The translations under genes were made by a program, and so were the position numbers. From assembly GCA_009659925.1 (NCBI GenBank), contig PUXW01000013.1, positions 1-64,000 of the forward strand: a stretch of DNA of 64,000 bases. Reading direction: 5' to 3'. This document shows, piece after piece, positions 16,575-25,443 of this stretch (position 1 is the stretch's first letter; each line of letters starts with the position of its first letter). This DNA is from Nitratiruptor sp. Lineage in GTDB: Bacteria; Campylobacterota; Campylobacteria; Campylobacterales; Nitratiruptoraceae. Below the pieces are notes generated by a model, which was not told where the DNA came from, ran no database searches, and worked only from the letters and a program-made list of their open reading frames with translations.

Positions 16575-18395
16575 TTGGCTGCAAAAGATCTCACCAAAAA
16601 ATTGGAGACTTTTTTCAAAGAGCACGAAAATGGCTATGTGACCTATGAGGGGCTGGTGGACCTCTTCGATCGCCAACCAACCCTTGCCCAAGCCCGGAAG
16701 ATCCTCCAACTCAAAGATAAATATAATGTAGAAATCATCACCAGCGCCGAAGCGGCGAAGAAGCTCAATCTCCAGGAGCAAGAGCGCAAGGAGGAGGAAC
16801 GCAAGAAGCTGAGTGAAGAGGAGTTGGTGGAAGAGTTCGATTTGACTAAGGACAAGGACCTATTGGAGTGGAGTCGGAGCGATTCACCTGTGCGGATGTA
16901 TCTGCGTGAGATGGGACAGATCCCACTCCTGACCAAGGAGGAGGAGATCGAGCTCTCCAAGAAGATCGAACTTGGAGAGAACATTATCATCGACGCCATC
17001 TGCTCGGTTCCCTACCTCATCGATTTCATCCTCGACTACAAAGAGCCCCTCATCAATCGGGAACGCCGGGTCAAGGAGCTCTTCAAGAGCTTCGAAGAGG
17101 AGGGAGATGACGAGGAGGATGAAAATCTGGACAAGGAGGCCAAGAAGCGGGCCAAATACTCCAAACGGGAGAAGAAGATCATCGAACTCTTCAAGGCCTT
17201 GGAGAAGGCCAAGAAGGAGTGGCTCAAGGTTCGAGATAGGGAGCTTCCCACGGAAGATGCCGAACGCTTCCACCATGAGTTGGCGGTTGCCTACAAAAAG
17301 AAACTCATGAAAGAGAAACTCTTAGAGCTCGGGCCAACCAGTAAGTTGATCAACGAACTGGTCAAGTCGATGGAGACCGCCCTCAAGAGCGACGAGGACT
17401 TTGAAAAAGAGCTCAAGAAGCTAGAATACCGCCTCCCCCTCTTTAACGAACAGCTACGGGAGAACCATCGCCAGATTCTCGCCGAGATCACCAACCTCTC
17501 CAAAGAGGAGATCGCTGCCCGGGTCCCAGAGGCGACGATGGTGAGCACCTACATGGATATCAAGAAGCTCTTCAAGGCCAAAGAGGCCAGCAAGAAGGGA
17601 TTCAACCTGGAGCCAGAAAAGCTGGCGGAGATCCTTGAACAGATCAAACGGGGCAAGAAGATCAGCGAAGAGGCCAAGACCCGCATGGCCAAATCCAACC
17701 TGCGCCTGGTGGTCTCCATCGCCAAGCGCTACACCAACCGAGGCCTCCCCTTCCTCGACCTGATCCAGGAGGGCAACATCGGCCTCATGAAGGCGGTGGA
17801 CAAGTTCGAATACAAGAAGGGCTACAAATTCTCCACCTACGCCACCTGGTGGATCCGCCAGGCCATTAGCCGGGCCATCGCCGATCAGGCCCGAACCATC
17901 CGGATCCCGATCCATATGATCGAGACCATCAACCGTATCAATAAGATCGTGCGCAAACACCTCCAAGAGACGGGAAAAGAGCCGGATGTGGAGACCATCG
18001 CCAAAGAGGTAGGGCTTCCTGTAGAAAAGGTCAAAAATGTCATCAAGATCACCAAGGAGCCCATCAGCCTCGAAGCGCCCATTGGTAATGACGAGGATGG
18101 AAAGTTCGGCGATTTTCTGGAGGATAAAAATACACCCAACCCCCTTGAGGTGATTATGAAGGAGGATATGAAACACAAGATCGACGAGATCCTCGAACAC
18201 CTCAACGAACGGGAAAAAGCGGTGGTCCGGATGCGTTTTGGCCTCATGCCGGACGAGAGCGATCGTACCTTGGAAGAGATCGGCAAGGAGCTCAACGTCA
18301 CCAGGGAGCGGGTGCGCCAGATCGAAAGTAGCGCCATCAAAAAGCTCAAACACCCCAAAGTGGGCCGCAAGATCAAGAACTACATCGAAGATTGA
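16575..18395 (+). CDS. rpoD: RNA polymerase primary sigma factor (sigma-70)
   Basis: Housekeeping sigma factor, 606 residues. Region 1.1 is at the N-terminus ([20 protein letters not shown]). Region 1.2 has [20 protein letters not shown] near 105. A long charged non-conserved spacer (about 160-370) follows. Region 2 contains [20 protein letters not shown] and the -10-recognition helix [14 protein letters not shown]. Region 4 ends [18 protein letters not shown]. The start is a TTG at 16575 with AGGAG seven bases upstream. The frame continues open upstream across the promoter, but those residues cannot be transcribed from it. Nothing follows in the same direction: the next gene converges. Confidence 0.95.
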   Translation: MAAKDLTKKLETFFKEHENGYVTYEGLVDLFDRQPTLAQARKILQLKDKYNVEIITSAEAAKKLNLQEQERKEEERKKLSEEELVEEFDLTKDKDLLEWSRSDSPVRMYLREMGQIPLLTKEEEIELSKKIELGENIIIDAICSVPYLIDFILDYKEPLINRERRVKELFKSFEEEGDDEEDENLDKEAKKRAKYSKREKKIIELFKALEKAKKEWLKVRDRELPTEDAERFHHELAVAYKKKLMKEKLLELGPTSKLINELVKSMETALKSDEDFEKELKKLEYRLPLFNEQLRENHRQILAEITNLSKEEIAARVPEATMVSTYMDIKKLFKAKEASKKGFNLEPEKLAEILEQIKRGKKISEEAKTRMAKSNLRLVVSIAKRYTNRGLPFLDLIQEGNIGLMKAVDKFEYKKGYKFSTYATWWIRQAISRAIADQARTIRIPIHMIETINRINKIVRKHLQETGKEPDVETIAKEVGLPVEKVKNVIKITKEPISLEAPIGNDEDGKFGDFLEDKNTPNPLEVIMKEDMKHKIDEILEHLNEREKAVVRMRFGLMPDESDRTLEEIGKELNVTRERVRQIESSAIKKLKHPKVGRKIKNYIED

Positions 18396-18398
18396 TTA

Positions 18399-18420
18399 TC
18401 GAGGATCTACCGATCCTCGA
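18399..18420. terminator. Perfect 9-bp hairpin between convergent rpoD and membrane-protein gene
   Basis: TCGAGGATC, loop TACC, GATCCTCGA. It starts three bases after the rpoD stop and includes the last codons and stop of the minus-strand gene, so one hairpin serves both strands. Neither side has a U-tract, so it may act with Rho or as an RNA-end stabiliser. Confidence 0.55.
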
Positions 18421-18895
18421 CATAGAGTAGCGAGAGCACCAGGGCAGCAGCCGGCACAACCCCAAGCCCTAGAAGAAATCCGAAGGGATCGAAGATCCCT
18501 CTTCGCACCAGCGCCAAAAGGGCCACCACCAAAAAGAGGTATCCCAAAAGGCGAAGGGGAGAGAAAAAGCCCTGATAGGTTGTCAAAAGCACTTTGAGAT
18601 TGCCGCTTCTTTTGATCCGCCTTCGCTCCTCTTCGAAGATCTCCTTGGCGCTTTTCGAGTGGTTCTCCCCCTCTACATCGTAGGGATCTTCGAGACGCTG
18701 GATATAGTCTCTATCGCCATTGAAAGGGAATCTCCCTCGCTTCACAAGTCCCGCGTAGCCCCAATAGGAGCCAAGTACGACCAAGAGGGAGCTGATAAAT
18801 GCAATCTGGGAGTTGAGCAGAGGCACAGGAGCTGTGAAAAGCAGAGCAACCAGAATCAGATCCAAGATTGCAGCTATAGTAAAAAACCGCCTCAC
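18407..18895 (-). CDS. Conserved membrane protein, function unknown
   Basis: A 162-residue protein with two hydrophobic N-terminal segments (about 5-25 and 30-50) and two C-terminal ones (about 112-132 and 138-158). They flank a charged middle loop (FNGDRDYIQRLEDPYDVEGE, then KEIFEEERRRIKR) that would lie on one side of the membrane. I do not recognise a family. It is the last gene of the hemL-microprotein-microprotein-AtpZ/I run and overlaps AtpZ/I by four bases, so it is probably co-expressed with it. A role in membrane-complex assembly is only guilt by association. Confidence 0.65.
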   Translation of the reverse strand: MRRFFTIAAILDLILVALLFTAPVPLLNSQIAFISSLLVVLGSYWGYAGLVKRGRFPFNGDRDYIQRLEDPYDVEGENHSKSAKEIFEEERRRIKRSGNLKVLLTTYQGFFSPLRLLGYLFLVVALLALVRRGIFDPFGFLLGLGVVPAAALVLSLLYVEDR

Positions 18896-19173
18896 TTCTC
18901 AAACTCGTCCACTACTTTATCGTCGTAGTAGTTCTTGTAGCGAGGATCCTGGGCCAACTCCTGGAACTCGCGCTGCTGCTTCTTGTAGGCTTTGTAGACG
19001 TTGAGCAGGGCCGCCGCCACTCCCCAGAAGACCCCAAGCCAAAAGAGCCAATCGATACCGAAGGTCTTGCCCATCCAGTAGCCAAGCCCGATCCCGATCA
19101 AAATGGCGGCAACGATAGAAATACCCAGACTCAGCCCCTCAGCCCCCTCAATGAGTTTGCGATACTTAGCCAT
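18892..19173 (-). CDS. AtpZ/AtpI family membrane protein
   Basis: A 93-residue protein with two transmembrane helices: LSLGISIVAAILIGIGLGYW, then a short GKTFGID turn, then WLFWLGVFWGVAAALLNVYK. The glycine-rich first helix and the WMGKTFG hairpin are typical of the AtpI/AtpZ family, linked to assembly of the F-type ATPase rotor ring or to Mg/Ca transport. No ATPase structural gene lies nearby. ATG 19173 is chosen because it overlaps the end of the upstream microprotein frame; the longer frame adds a poorly conserved Ser/Leu stretch. The tail is charged (DPRYKNYYDDKVVDEFEK). Confidence 0.8.
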   Translation of the reverse strand: MAKYRKLIEGAEGLSLGISIVAAILIGIGLGYWMGKTFGIDWLFWLGVFWGVAAALLNVYKAYKKQQREFQELAQDPRYKNYYDDKVVDEFEK

Positions 19174-19264
19174 GGTTGGGCTTTTTGAGAAAGAGAAAGT
19201 AGACAACCCAAGCGGCAGTAGCAAAAACCGCCGCAAAGATTGCGAAAAACTCCAGGCTATTCAT
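19166..19264 (-). CDS. 32-residue membrane microprotein
   Basis: ATG at 19264, stop TAA at 19166-19168, overlapping the AtpZ/I start by eight bases. The product is MNSLEFFAIFAAVFATAAWV followed by VYFLFLKKPNHG. It has one transmembrane helix with an acidic N-tip and a basic C-tip, so the C-terminus probably faces the cytoplasm. No family is recognised. GAGAGTGCAG lies upstream, a weak ribosome site. The ATG overlaps the stop of the preceding small frame, so reinitiation could supply translation. Confidence 0.55.
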   Translation of the reverse strand: MNSLEFFAIFAAVFATAAWVVYFLFLKKPNHG

Positions 19265-19412
19265 CTGCACTCTCCTTAATCAGATGAAACCCAAGCCAAT
19301 ATAAGGAAACGACGCTATAGACAATCAATAGGACTACGATCGCGTTGACTTGGGCTTTTTGCAAATAGGTATTGAACAAAAAGAGCACCAACAGCAAATT
19401 GGCCAGATTCAA
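19257..19412 (-). CDS. Small two-helix membrane protein, start uncertain
   Basis: A frame of about 51 residues from TTG at 19412. It contains ANLLLVLFLFNTYLQKAQVN and AIVVLLIVYSVVSLYWLGFH, two membrane segments, and ends LIKESADE. It lies between hemL and the 32-residue microprotein and overlaps the latter's start. The reading frame is open further into the hemL 3' end, and AAGGAGGAG sits 12 bases before the TTG. An ATA codon at 19445 just after the hemL stop region is the other candidate, which would be a non-standard start. No family recognised. Confidence 0.5.
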   Translation of the reverse strand: MNLANLLLVLFLFNTYLQKAQVNAIVVLLIVYSVVSLYWLGFHLIKESADE

Positions 19413-19441
19413 AAAGGCCTTGAACTCCTCCTTGGTCCGCT

Positions 19442-20725
19442 TTATAGGATCTTCTTCATCCCCTCTTCCACCTTCTCCAGGGTCTCGTCGATGAGCTTCT
19501 CATCCAAAGGGGTAGAGATGAAGCCGGCCTCAAACTGGCTGGGAGCGAAATAGATCCCCCGCTTGATCATCTCCTGATGGAACTTGGCAAAAAACTCCAG
19601 GTCGCTCCTTTTAGCATCTTCAAAGTTGCGTACCGGCTGGTCGTTGAAGAAGAAGCCGAACATGCTTCCTTGCACCTCGATTTGCAGCGGAATTCCATAG
19701 GCGTCGGCGATCTTCTTCATCCCGCCAACCAACCCCTTGGCCCTGGCTTCGAGGATCTTGTAGATGTCGGGATCTTCCTTGAGGCGGCGTACCACACTCA
19801 AACCCGCCGCCATGGCAACCGGATTGCCGCTGAGGGTACCTGCCTGATAGACCGGCCCCTCCGGACTCAAATGTTCCATGATTTGGGCTCGCCCTCCAAA
19901 GGCGCCCACCGGCATCCCGCCACCGATTACTTTCCCAAAGGTGACCATATCGGGGACCACGTCATAGAGCCCCTGAGCCCCTTTGAGGTGGGCCCGAAAG
20001 CCGCTCATGACCTCATCAAAAATCAGCACTGCCCCATACTCGTCACACAGCTCTCTGAGCCCTCGCAAGAACTCCTCATCTGCTGGTACGAGCCCCATGT
20101 TCCCTGCAATTGGCTCGATGATGACACAGGCGATATTGTCGCTGGCCTCAAAACAGCGCTTCACGCTCTCCAAATCGTTGTAGGTCGCAAGGAGTGTATG
20201 CTTGGTGAAATCGGCCGGCACTCCTGGACTCGAAGGGGTTCCGAAGGTGGCCGCTCCGCTGCCGGCACTCACCAGTAGCGAGTCGCTATGGCCATGGTAG
20301 CACCCCTCGAACTTGACGATATCGTCCCTGCCCGTGTAACCTCTGGCCAGGCGGATGGCACTCATGACCGCCTCGGTCCCGCTGCTAACGAAGCGGATCT
20401 TGTCCACACCTTCGAAAAGCTCCACGATCTCCTTGGCCAATTCGGTCTCCAGCAGGGTGGGGGCTCCGAAACTAAGCCCCTTTTTGGCCTGCTGGCAGAC
20501 GGCATCGAGAGTCTCGGGATCGGCATGGCCGAAGATCAAGGGGCCCCAACTTTGCACATAGTCGATGTAGCGGTTCCCGTCGATATCGTAGAGGAAGGCC
20601 CCCTCCCCCCGGTCGATGAAGGGGGGAACCCCCCCAACACTCTTGAAGGCTCGCACAGGAGAGTCGACTCCCCCTGGAATGTAGTTCAAGGCCTCCTGGT
20701 AGGCTTGGTAACTGCGCTCCAACAT
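19442..20725 (-). CDS. hemL: Glutamate-1-semialdehyde 2,1-aminomutase
   Basis: PLP enzyme converting glutamate-1-semialdehyde to 5-aminolevulinate in the C5 pathway of tetrapyrrole synthesis. The 427-residue product shows [20 protein letters not shown] near the N-terminus, [20 protein letters not shown] near 120-140, [18 protein letters not shown] near 240, and the Schiff-base Lys at about 265 in [23 protein letters not shown] lies six bases before the ATG at 20725. The frame is open upstream but overlaps the divergent TonB-like promoter, so the family start is used. Confidence 0.96.
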   Translation of the reverse strand: MLERSYQAYQEALNYIPGGVDSPVRAFKSVGGVPPFIDRGEGAFLYDIDGNRYIDYVQSWGPLIFGHADPETLDAVCQQAKKGLSFGAPTLLETELAKEIVELFEGVDKIRFVSSGTEAVMSAIRLARGYTGRDDIVKFEGCYHGHSDSLLVSAGSGAATFGTPSSPGVPADFTKHTLLATYNDLESVKRCFEASDNIACVIIEPIAGNMGLVPADEEFLRGLRELCDEYGAVLIFDEVMSGFRAHLKGAQGLYDVVPDMVTFGKVIGGGMPVGAFGGRAQIMEHLSPEGPVYQAGTLSGNPVAMAAGLSVVRRLKEDPDIYKILEARAKGLVGGMKKIADAYGIPLQIEVQGSMFGFFFNDQPVRNFEDAKRSDLEFFAKFHQEMIKRGIYFAPSQFEAGFISTPLDEKLIDETLEKVEEGMKKIL

Positions 20726-20752
20726 GGCAATCCTTTTTTTGCTAAATTGTAC

Positions 20753-20758
20753 TATAAT
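20753..20758 (+). promoter_or_regulatory. Consensus -10 box placing transcription start at the TonB-like ATG
   Basis: TATAAT ends six bases before the ATG at 20765. A start site 6-8 bases downstream of the box would fall on or beside the A of that ATG. No Shine-Dalgarno sequence fits in between. No clear -35 box is seen. Confidence 0.6.
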
Positions 20759-20764
20759 CTCGGT

Positions 20765-21574
20765 ATGAAACGGGGCCTCATCGCATTTGGAATCACTCTG
20801 GCCATCTATTTGCTCCTCTTCCTTCTGGCTTTTCTTCTCCTTCCCAAAAGGGAAGATCCCAAAGAGACCAGACAGACCATCGATCTCCACCAACTCGCCC
20901 TTCTCCAATCACCTCCAACTCCCAAACAACCCCCAACTCCCAAACCGACTCCCCCACCAACACCTCAAAGGGCCAAAGGTCAGCAAAAAAGAAAAGAAGG
21001 GAACGCCACCCGCCCTCCAACCCCTACTCCCTTGGCCACAAAGCAGCGTGCCCACTCCCTAAAACCTCGCGGTAAAGGGAAGAGAAGGAAAAAACCTTCC
21101 CCAAAACCCAAGAAGAAATCAAGGGCTCCAGCCCCCTCCTCCCCTCAATCCATTCCATCTCTAGGAAAACTCTTCGCCGCCCCTTCCAAAGGAATCAAGG
21201 TCCAAGAGGAGCTAGCAAAGCTTCCAGCCCCCTTTCGCAAGCTCTACAAAGATGAGTTCTCCAGCTACACCAAAGGACAACGGGAGTTCCTCCAACGCCA
21301 CCTAGCCCAAATCGGCGCCATCACCCAGCGCTACCTCTACCTGCGGGGATATCCCGAGGTTGCCATCAAGACCCGCCAACAAGGGACCGCCCTCGTGGAA
21401 TTTATCCTCCATCCCAACGGAGACATTACCAAACTGCGCCTGCTCGATTCCAGTGGCTATAGCGCTCTAGATCGCAACTCCATCGAGGTGATCCGCCACG
21501 CCTACAAGGACTACCCCCTCCCTCCAGAACCCACGAAGGTCCGAATTTACATTGAGTATCGCCTCGTGCTATGA
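20765..21574 (+). CDS. TonB-like energy transducer
   Basis: A 269-residue inner-membrane-anchored periplasmic protein. One N-terminal helix ([20 protein letters not shown]) is followed by a Pro/Lys/Thr-rich spacer (about 45-125, with repeated PPTPK-type units). A C-terminal TonB-like fold follows, with [38 protein letters not shown] and a final [11 protein letters not shown]. TonB couples proton-motive force from ExbB/ExbD to outer-membrane receptors. No exbBD genes are nearby, so it may be an orphan paralogue. The ATG follows a -10 box too closely for a normal leader. Its stop overlaps the convergent GGDEF/EAL gene by six bases. Confidence 0.82.
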   Translation: MKRGLIAFGITLAIYLLLFLLAFLLLPKREDPKETRQTIDLHQLALLQSPPTPKQPPTPKPTPPPTPQRAKGQQKRKEGNATRPPTPTPLATKQRAHSLKPRGKGKRRKKPSPKPKKKSRAPAPSSPQSIPSLGKLFAAPSKGIKVQEELAKLPAPFRKLYKDEFSSYTKGQREFLQRHLAQIGAITQRYLYLRGYPEVAIKTRQQGTALVEFILHPNGDITKLRLLDSSGYSALDRNSIEVIRHAYKDYPLPPEPTKVRIYIEYRLVL

Positions 21575-23521
21575 ACCACAGCTCTCATCCACGAAGGGTT
21601 GGGGCTTGGCGAAGTAGAAACCCTGCCCATAGTCGACTCCGAGGGCCCGGACCCGTTCAAAGATTGCCTGGGAGCTGACAAACTCCGAAATCGTCTTGAT
21701 CCCCTTCTTCTTGGCCAGTTCGACAATGGCCGAGACGATGATCTGGGAGTTGTAGTCCTCTTCGATGTTGCGCACCAGGGAGCCGTCGATCTTGATGTAG
21801 TCGAGGGGGAGGTTGAGGATATGTTCGAAGTTGGAATAGCCACTCCCAAAGTCGTCAATGGCAATCTGACAGCCCAGTTCCTTCATACGAAAGAGGAAGT
21901 CGGAGACGATGGCATAGTTATCGATCCCCTCCGATTCCACCACCTCCAGTACAATGCGCTGGCTCACCCCGTAGCGCCGGATCGAGGTTTCGAGGTAGCG
22001 GGTTAGCTCGGGGTTGAGGATATCCTCGATGGAGAGGTTCAAGGAAAAAGAGCAAGGGCTCTCCTGGAAGTAGGCGCAGCTCTTTTCGATCATGATCTTG
22101 GTCAAGTGGGAGTAGAGGCGGCTCTTCTTAGCGATGGCGAGGAACTCCCCAGGGGCTACGGGATAACCTTGTTCGTCGATGAGGCGGATGAGGGCCTCAT
22201 ACCCTTTGGGCTGGAGGGTTTGCAGGTTGACGATAGGCTGGAAGTAGGGGACGATCCGATCTAGTTCGATGGCCTTCTTGAGCCGCTTGATCCACTCGAT
22301 ATTCCGCTTGTACTGCTCTTCGACCTTCCGGTCGTCGATGTTGTAGATCTCAAAAGGTTTCCCCAGCTCCCTGGCCTTCTTCAAGGCGATGTCGGCCTTT
22401 TCCAGGGCCCCCTCCTTGGTCAAGGAGACTCCGATGGTGGTGCGCAAGGAGAACTCTTTATCTCCGGAGAGGAAGACCATCCGGTCGATCTGTTCCATGA
22501 GGAGCTGGAGGAACCGTTCCACGTCGGGTGGTTCCATGGTCCGGTTGAAGAGGAGGGCGAATTCATCCCCCGAGAGGCGGTAGATTTTGGGATAGTTGGT
22601 GGAGAAGAGTCCCTGGAGTTTGGCGGCGAAGGTTTTGAGGATCTGATCCCCGCTTTTGTGGCCGAAGAGGTCGTTGATCTCCTTGAAGTCGTCGATATTG
22701 ATGATGACGAGGGTGACCTCCTGAAGCCTCTCGAGGTCCTCCTGGAGTTTGGTTCGATTGGCCAAACCGGTGAGGGGGTCGATGTAGAGCCGCTCCCTGA
22801 GCTCCCTGGTCTTCTCCTGAACCTCTTGTTCCAGCATCTTGTGGTAGAGCTCCTGGCGCTTGTTGTAATCGAGGATCTTGTTTTGCATCTGTTCGAGGGC
22901 TCTGGAGATGGCTCCAATCTCATCCTCCCGCTTGGCGAATTCAAAGCGCAGCGGCTTTTTGTGGGAGTAGTTGTTGAGCTTGAGGGCGATTCGCTGGAGG
23001 GGGGCCAGGAGTTGGTCGAGGTAGACGCTAAAGAGAAAGAGCAAGATGGCAATACCAGCCAAGAAGATAAGGAGGAGCTTCTCATACTTGGCGATGAGCT
23101 CGTTGTAGTGTTCGTAGGAGTAGATCACATGCATACGGCCGATGATCTCTTTGGAGTTGGGCTTGTAGATGGGTTCGGTGAGGATGAAGTAGTCCTTCTC
23201 CTTGGTACTCCCCTTGATCTTGCTGGCGATGACCCTTCCATTGCTTACCACCGTAATCCCTAAAATACTGCGCTGGCGCTTGAGGATATCGTCAAGGATC
23301 TGCTGGATCTTGTGGGTGAAACCGAGGTAGAGGTTCATGGCGATGGAGGGGGTGATAGCCTTCATGACCACTTGGGCCTTCTCCCGCTCCATATTTTTAA
23401 AGGCCACCTTCCCAGCCTCCTCGAAGGCGAAGAAGATGGCGACGATGAGGGTGGTCGAGACCAGAAGGAAGTAGAAGAGGATGCGCTTGGTCAAAGAGCG
23501 TTTGATTGTGCCCTTGGCCAT
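21569..23521 (-). CDS. Membrane GGDEF-EAL protein with HAMP (c-di-GMP turnover)
   Basis: A 650-residue inner-membrane signalling protein. One helix lies near 12-30, a periplasmic region follows to about 150, a second helix near 145-167, then a HAMP-like segment (LLAPLQRIALKLNNYS). The GGDEF domain has DPLTGLANR, and its active-site loop reads YRLSGDEFALL near 317 (SGDEF variant, compatible with activity). The EAL domain has GYEALIR near 440, SLNLS, VVESEG, IDDFGSGYSN, IKIDGS and QGFYFAKP, so its metal and general-base residues look intact. It could make or degrade c-di-GMP. It overlaps the upstream YfiR-like gene by one base (TAATG). Confidence 0.9.
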   Translation of the reverse strand: MAKGTIKRSLTKRILFYFLLVSTTLIVAIFFAFEEAGKVAFKNMEREKAQVVMKAITPSIAMNLYLGFTHKIQQILDDILKRQRSILGITVVSNGRVIASKIKGSTKEKDYFILTEPIYKPNSKEIIGRMHVIYSYEHYNELIAKYEKLLLIFLAGIAILLFLFSVYLDQLLAPLQRIALKLNNYSHKKPLRFEFAKREDEIGAISRALEQMQNKILDYNKRQELYHKMLEQEVQEKTRELRERLYIDPLTGLANRTKLQEDLERLQEVTLVIINIDDFKEINDLFGHKSGDQILKTFAAKLQGLFSTNYPKIYRLSGDEFALLFNRTMEPPDVERFLQLLMEQIDRMVFLSGDKEFSLRTTIGVSLTKEGALEKADIALKKARELGKPFEIYNIDDRKVEEQYKRNIEWIKRLKKAIELDRIVPYFQPIVNLQTLQPKGYEALIRLIDEQGYPVAPGEFLAIAKKSRLYSHLTKIMIEKSCAYFQESPCSFSLNLSIEDILNPELTRYLETSIRRYGVSQRIVLEVVESEGIDNYAIVSDFLFRMKELGCQIAIDDFGSGYSNFEHILNLPLDYIKIDGSLVRNIEEDYNSQIIVSAIVELAKKKGIKTISEFVSSQAIFERVRALGVDYGQGFYFAKPQPFVDESCGS

Positions 23522-24048
23522 TACTCGATGAACCTCACCATCTGGTAGAAGAGATCGAGAAAGTCGATCTTGCTCTTCAAGAGGACCCCCTTGTTGAGGT
23601 AGATTTGAACCCCATCCTCCAGGGTGATCCCACACAAGAAGCCATAGGAGAGATCGGCAATGTCATAAACGAAGGAGACGATGGGGCGTCCCTGGATGAG
23701 TTGGGCGAGCTGGAGGAGATCTTGGTGTTGGAGTTTGAGGACAAAGATGGCATCGAGGGCTATGGCTTGGCTGAGGTTGCGCTTCGCATCGATGGGATGG
23801 GGTTTGAGGGGATAGGCGCCAAGGGAGGTATACTCCCTTTGAAGTTGGGAAGCGATCTGCTGGGCTAGGGAGCGATCGACGGGATCGTAGACCACTCCAA
23901 AATCGATCTGCCCATCCTGGAGCTCCTTGGGAAGTCCCAACAAAAGGATCTTGGGGTAGAGTTCGATCTGGGTCTTCAGGAGCAAACGGCTATACTCGTA
24001 GCCAAAAAGGGCCAAAGAGAAGAGGAGGAGTGTAGCCAGCCGAACCAT
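23521..24048 (-). CDS. YfiR-like exported protein, probable regulator of the adjacent GGDEF-EAL protein
   Basis: A 175-residue protein with an N-terminal signal segment (LATLLLFSLALFGYEYS). An alpha/beta periplasmic domain follows, with GVVYDPVDRSLAQQIASQL, DAIFVLKLQHQDLLQLAQL and a C-terminal block reading GFLCGITLEDGVQIYLN, then KGVLLKSKIDFLDLFYQMV. This block has the topology of YfiR/DUF4154: a strand with a Gly-rich turn, a strand ending in N, then a basic helix that ends the protein. YfiR proteins bind and repress the periplasmic domain of partner diguanylate cyclases. Direct one-base overlap with the membrane GGDEF-EAL gene supports that role. Similarity is by eye only. Confidence 0.6.
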   Translation of the reverse strand: MVRLATLLLFSLALFGYEYSRLLLKTQIELYPKILLLGLPKELQDGQIDFGVVYDPVDRSLAQQIASQLQREYTSLGAYPLKPHPIDAKRNLSQAIALDAIFVLKLQHQDLLQLAQLIQGRPIVSFVYDIADLSYGFLCGITLEDGVQIYLNKGVLLKSKIDFLDLFYQMVRFIE

Positions 24049-24090
24049 CAAGGGATACTCCCATTGCCTCGATCCTCCCTCATCCAACGC

Positions 24091-25029
24091 TCATCGATAC
24101 TCCCCCAAGATATTGAGGGCATCTTTGTAGATGGGTTCGTCAATGAAGCCATACCGCTCGTCGACAAAGCCCCCGACCCCTTGGGCTGCCATCGCCTCAT
24201 AGCGCTCCTTGATATAGCGGGCCCGCTGGAGCTGGGAAGGGGGTGGGGTGAAGATCTCGTTGGCAATGGTTACCTGGGCTGGAGAGATACACCCCTTGGC
24301 CCGATAGCCCATGGCGTACTCATAACTGCACCATTGGCGAAACCCCTCCAAGTCTTGGTAGTCCTGGTAGACAAAGGAGATGGGCAAGAGCCCTTGGCTT
24401 TTGGCATCCAGAAGGAAGCGGGTGAGGATCTGATCGATGGTGGGATTGGCGATTTTGAGAATGCTCTGGGGAATGCCCAGATCCACCAAGAGATCGAGGA
24501 TGCCAAGGTAACAGGCCTTGAGTTTGGCTCCATGGAAGGAGGCTAGATCCCGGAAGGCCTCCTTGGTCTCTACCGAAATGTGCAGATCGATCCCCTCGTC
24601 GATAAGGGCGCTGGCCCGGTCGATCTCCCCTTGGGTACGCACCTTGGGGATACGGATGGCATCGGGATGGACCCGGTTGAGCTCCTCAATCTCTCGGGCT
24701 CCCCCCTGATCGAGGGGATTGACCCGGACCACCAGCAAGGGAGCCTCCTGGGGGGCATGGGCGATGAAGGCCATGGCGGCGTAAAGGGCCGCCCGCTTCC
24801 GCTGGGGGGGTACCCCATCTTCGAGGTTGATGATGGCGATATCGGCCTCCAGTTCGTCCAGTTTGTTCAAATGGCGGGCCTTGTGGGCTGAGACCATGAG
24901 GGCCGAGCGGATTGGTCGAGGCTTTTTGGGCCGGGGGGGAGAGGGGTGGATGAAGGATTGGAGGAGGGTGAGATCATCCCTGTCGATAGCCTCTTGGATC
25001 GTGGCCAGGGTTGCTGGATCGAAGATCAC
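24091..25029 (-). CDS. CitE-like HpcH/HpaI aldolase/lyase family protein
   Basis: A 312-residue TIM-barrel enzyme of the citrate-lyase beta superfamily. These enzymes cleave or form C-C bonds with CoA thioesters, for example citryl-CoA, malyl-CoA or citramalyl-CoA. Seen in order: SALMVSAHKARHLNKLDELE, NLEDGVP near 70, LVVRVNPLD (substrate Arg) near 97, IPKVRT, SVETKEAF near 152 (metal Glu), then YLGILDLLVDLGI near 170 where the metal Asp is kept but the usual preceding Glu is Leu. No citrate lyase alpha or gamma genes are present, so it is a stand-alone enzyme. GTG start overlaps the cytochrome stop by four bases. Confidence 0.8.
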   Translation of the reverse strand: MIFDPATLATIQEAIDRDDLTLLQSFIHPSPPRPKKPRPIRSALMVSAHKARHLNKLDELEADIAIINLEDGVPPQRKRAALYAAMAFIAHAPQEAPLLVVRVNPLDQGGAREIEELNRVHPDAIRIPKVRTQGEIDRASALIDEGIDLHISVETKEAFRDLASFHGAKLKACYLGILDLLVDLGIPQSILKIANPTIDQILTRFLLDAKSQGLLPISFVYQDYQDLEGFRQWCSYEYAMGYRAKGCISPAQVTIANEIFTPPPSQLQRARYIKERYEAMAAQGVGGFVDERYGFIDEPIYKDALNILGEYR

Positions 25030-25367
25030 CGCTTCTCCTTTTGCCCGTGGGTGAGGTAGTAGTAGAGGGTCTTGATCTCCTTGTCGGTGAGGAAGTAGGA
25101 GGGCATGAGGCGATTCTTGTTGGAGCGGATGGCTCCTTTGAAGCGCTCGAAGGAGAGCCCCGTAATATCGGGGGCCTTGATAACGATGGTCCTGTTCCCA
25201 TCCCGATAGCGCCCAAGCTCCAATCCCTTCCCATCAACCCCATGGCACTTGTGGCAGCCGATGCCTCTGGGATTTTGGTAGAGCATCTGGGCATATTCGT
25301 CCTTGGTGATGAAGGATTCCGCCAACCCCCATCCAACGAGGGTCAAGGAGAGCAAAAGAGCCCGCAA
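25026..25367 (-). CDS. Periplasmic class I c-type cytochrome
   Basis: A 113-residue exported monohaem cytochrome. The N-terminus MRALLLSLTLVGWGLAES is a signal peptide with likely cleavage after GLA. The haem motif CHKCH is at residues 38-42, and the axial Met is about residue 88 in RLMPSYFLTDKE, with the usual spacing for a short cytochrome c. It is transcribed first in the run cytochrome-CitE-YfiR-GGDEF/EAL. An electron-transfer role is safe; its partner oxidase or reductase is not visible. It diverges from folD. Confidence 0.85.
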   Translation of the reverse strand: MRALLLSLTLVGWGLAESFITKDEYAQMLYQNPRGIGCHKCHGVDGKGLELGRYRDGNRTIVIKAPDITGLSFERFKGAIRSNKNRLMPSYFLTDKEIKTLYYYLTHGQKEKR

Positions 25368-25443
25368 TGTCCGTCCTTAAAGCAAATCACAAAATCTTTT
25401 TGTTATCATATCACAACTTAATCACCCGATGAAGGGCCCTACC

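Noticed and set aside
16728-16733. TATAAT inside rpoD as an internal promoter
   Set aside because: It comes from ordinary Tyr-Asn codons in KYNVE, and no gene start follows.
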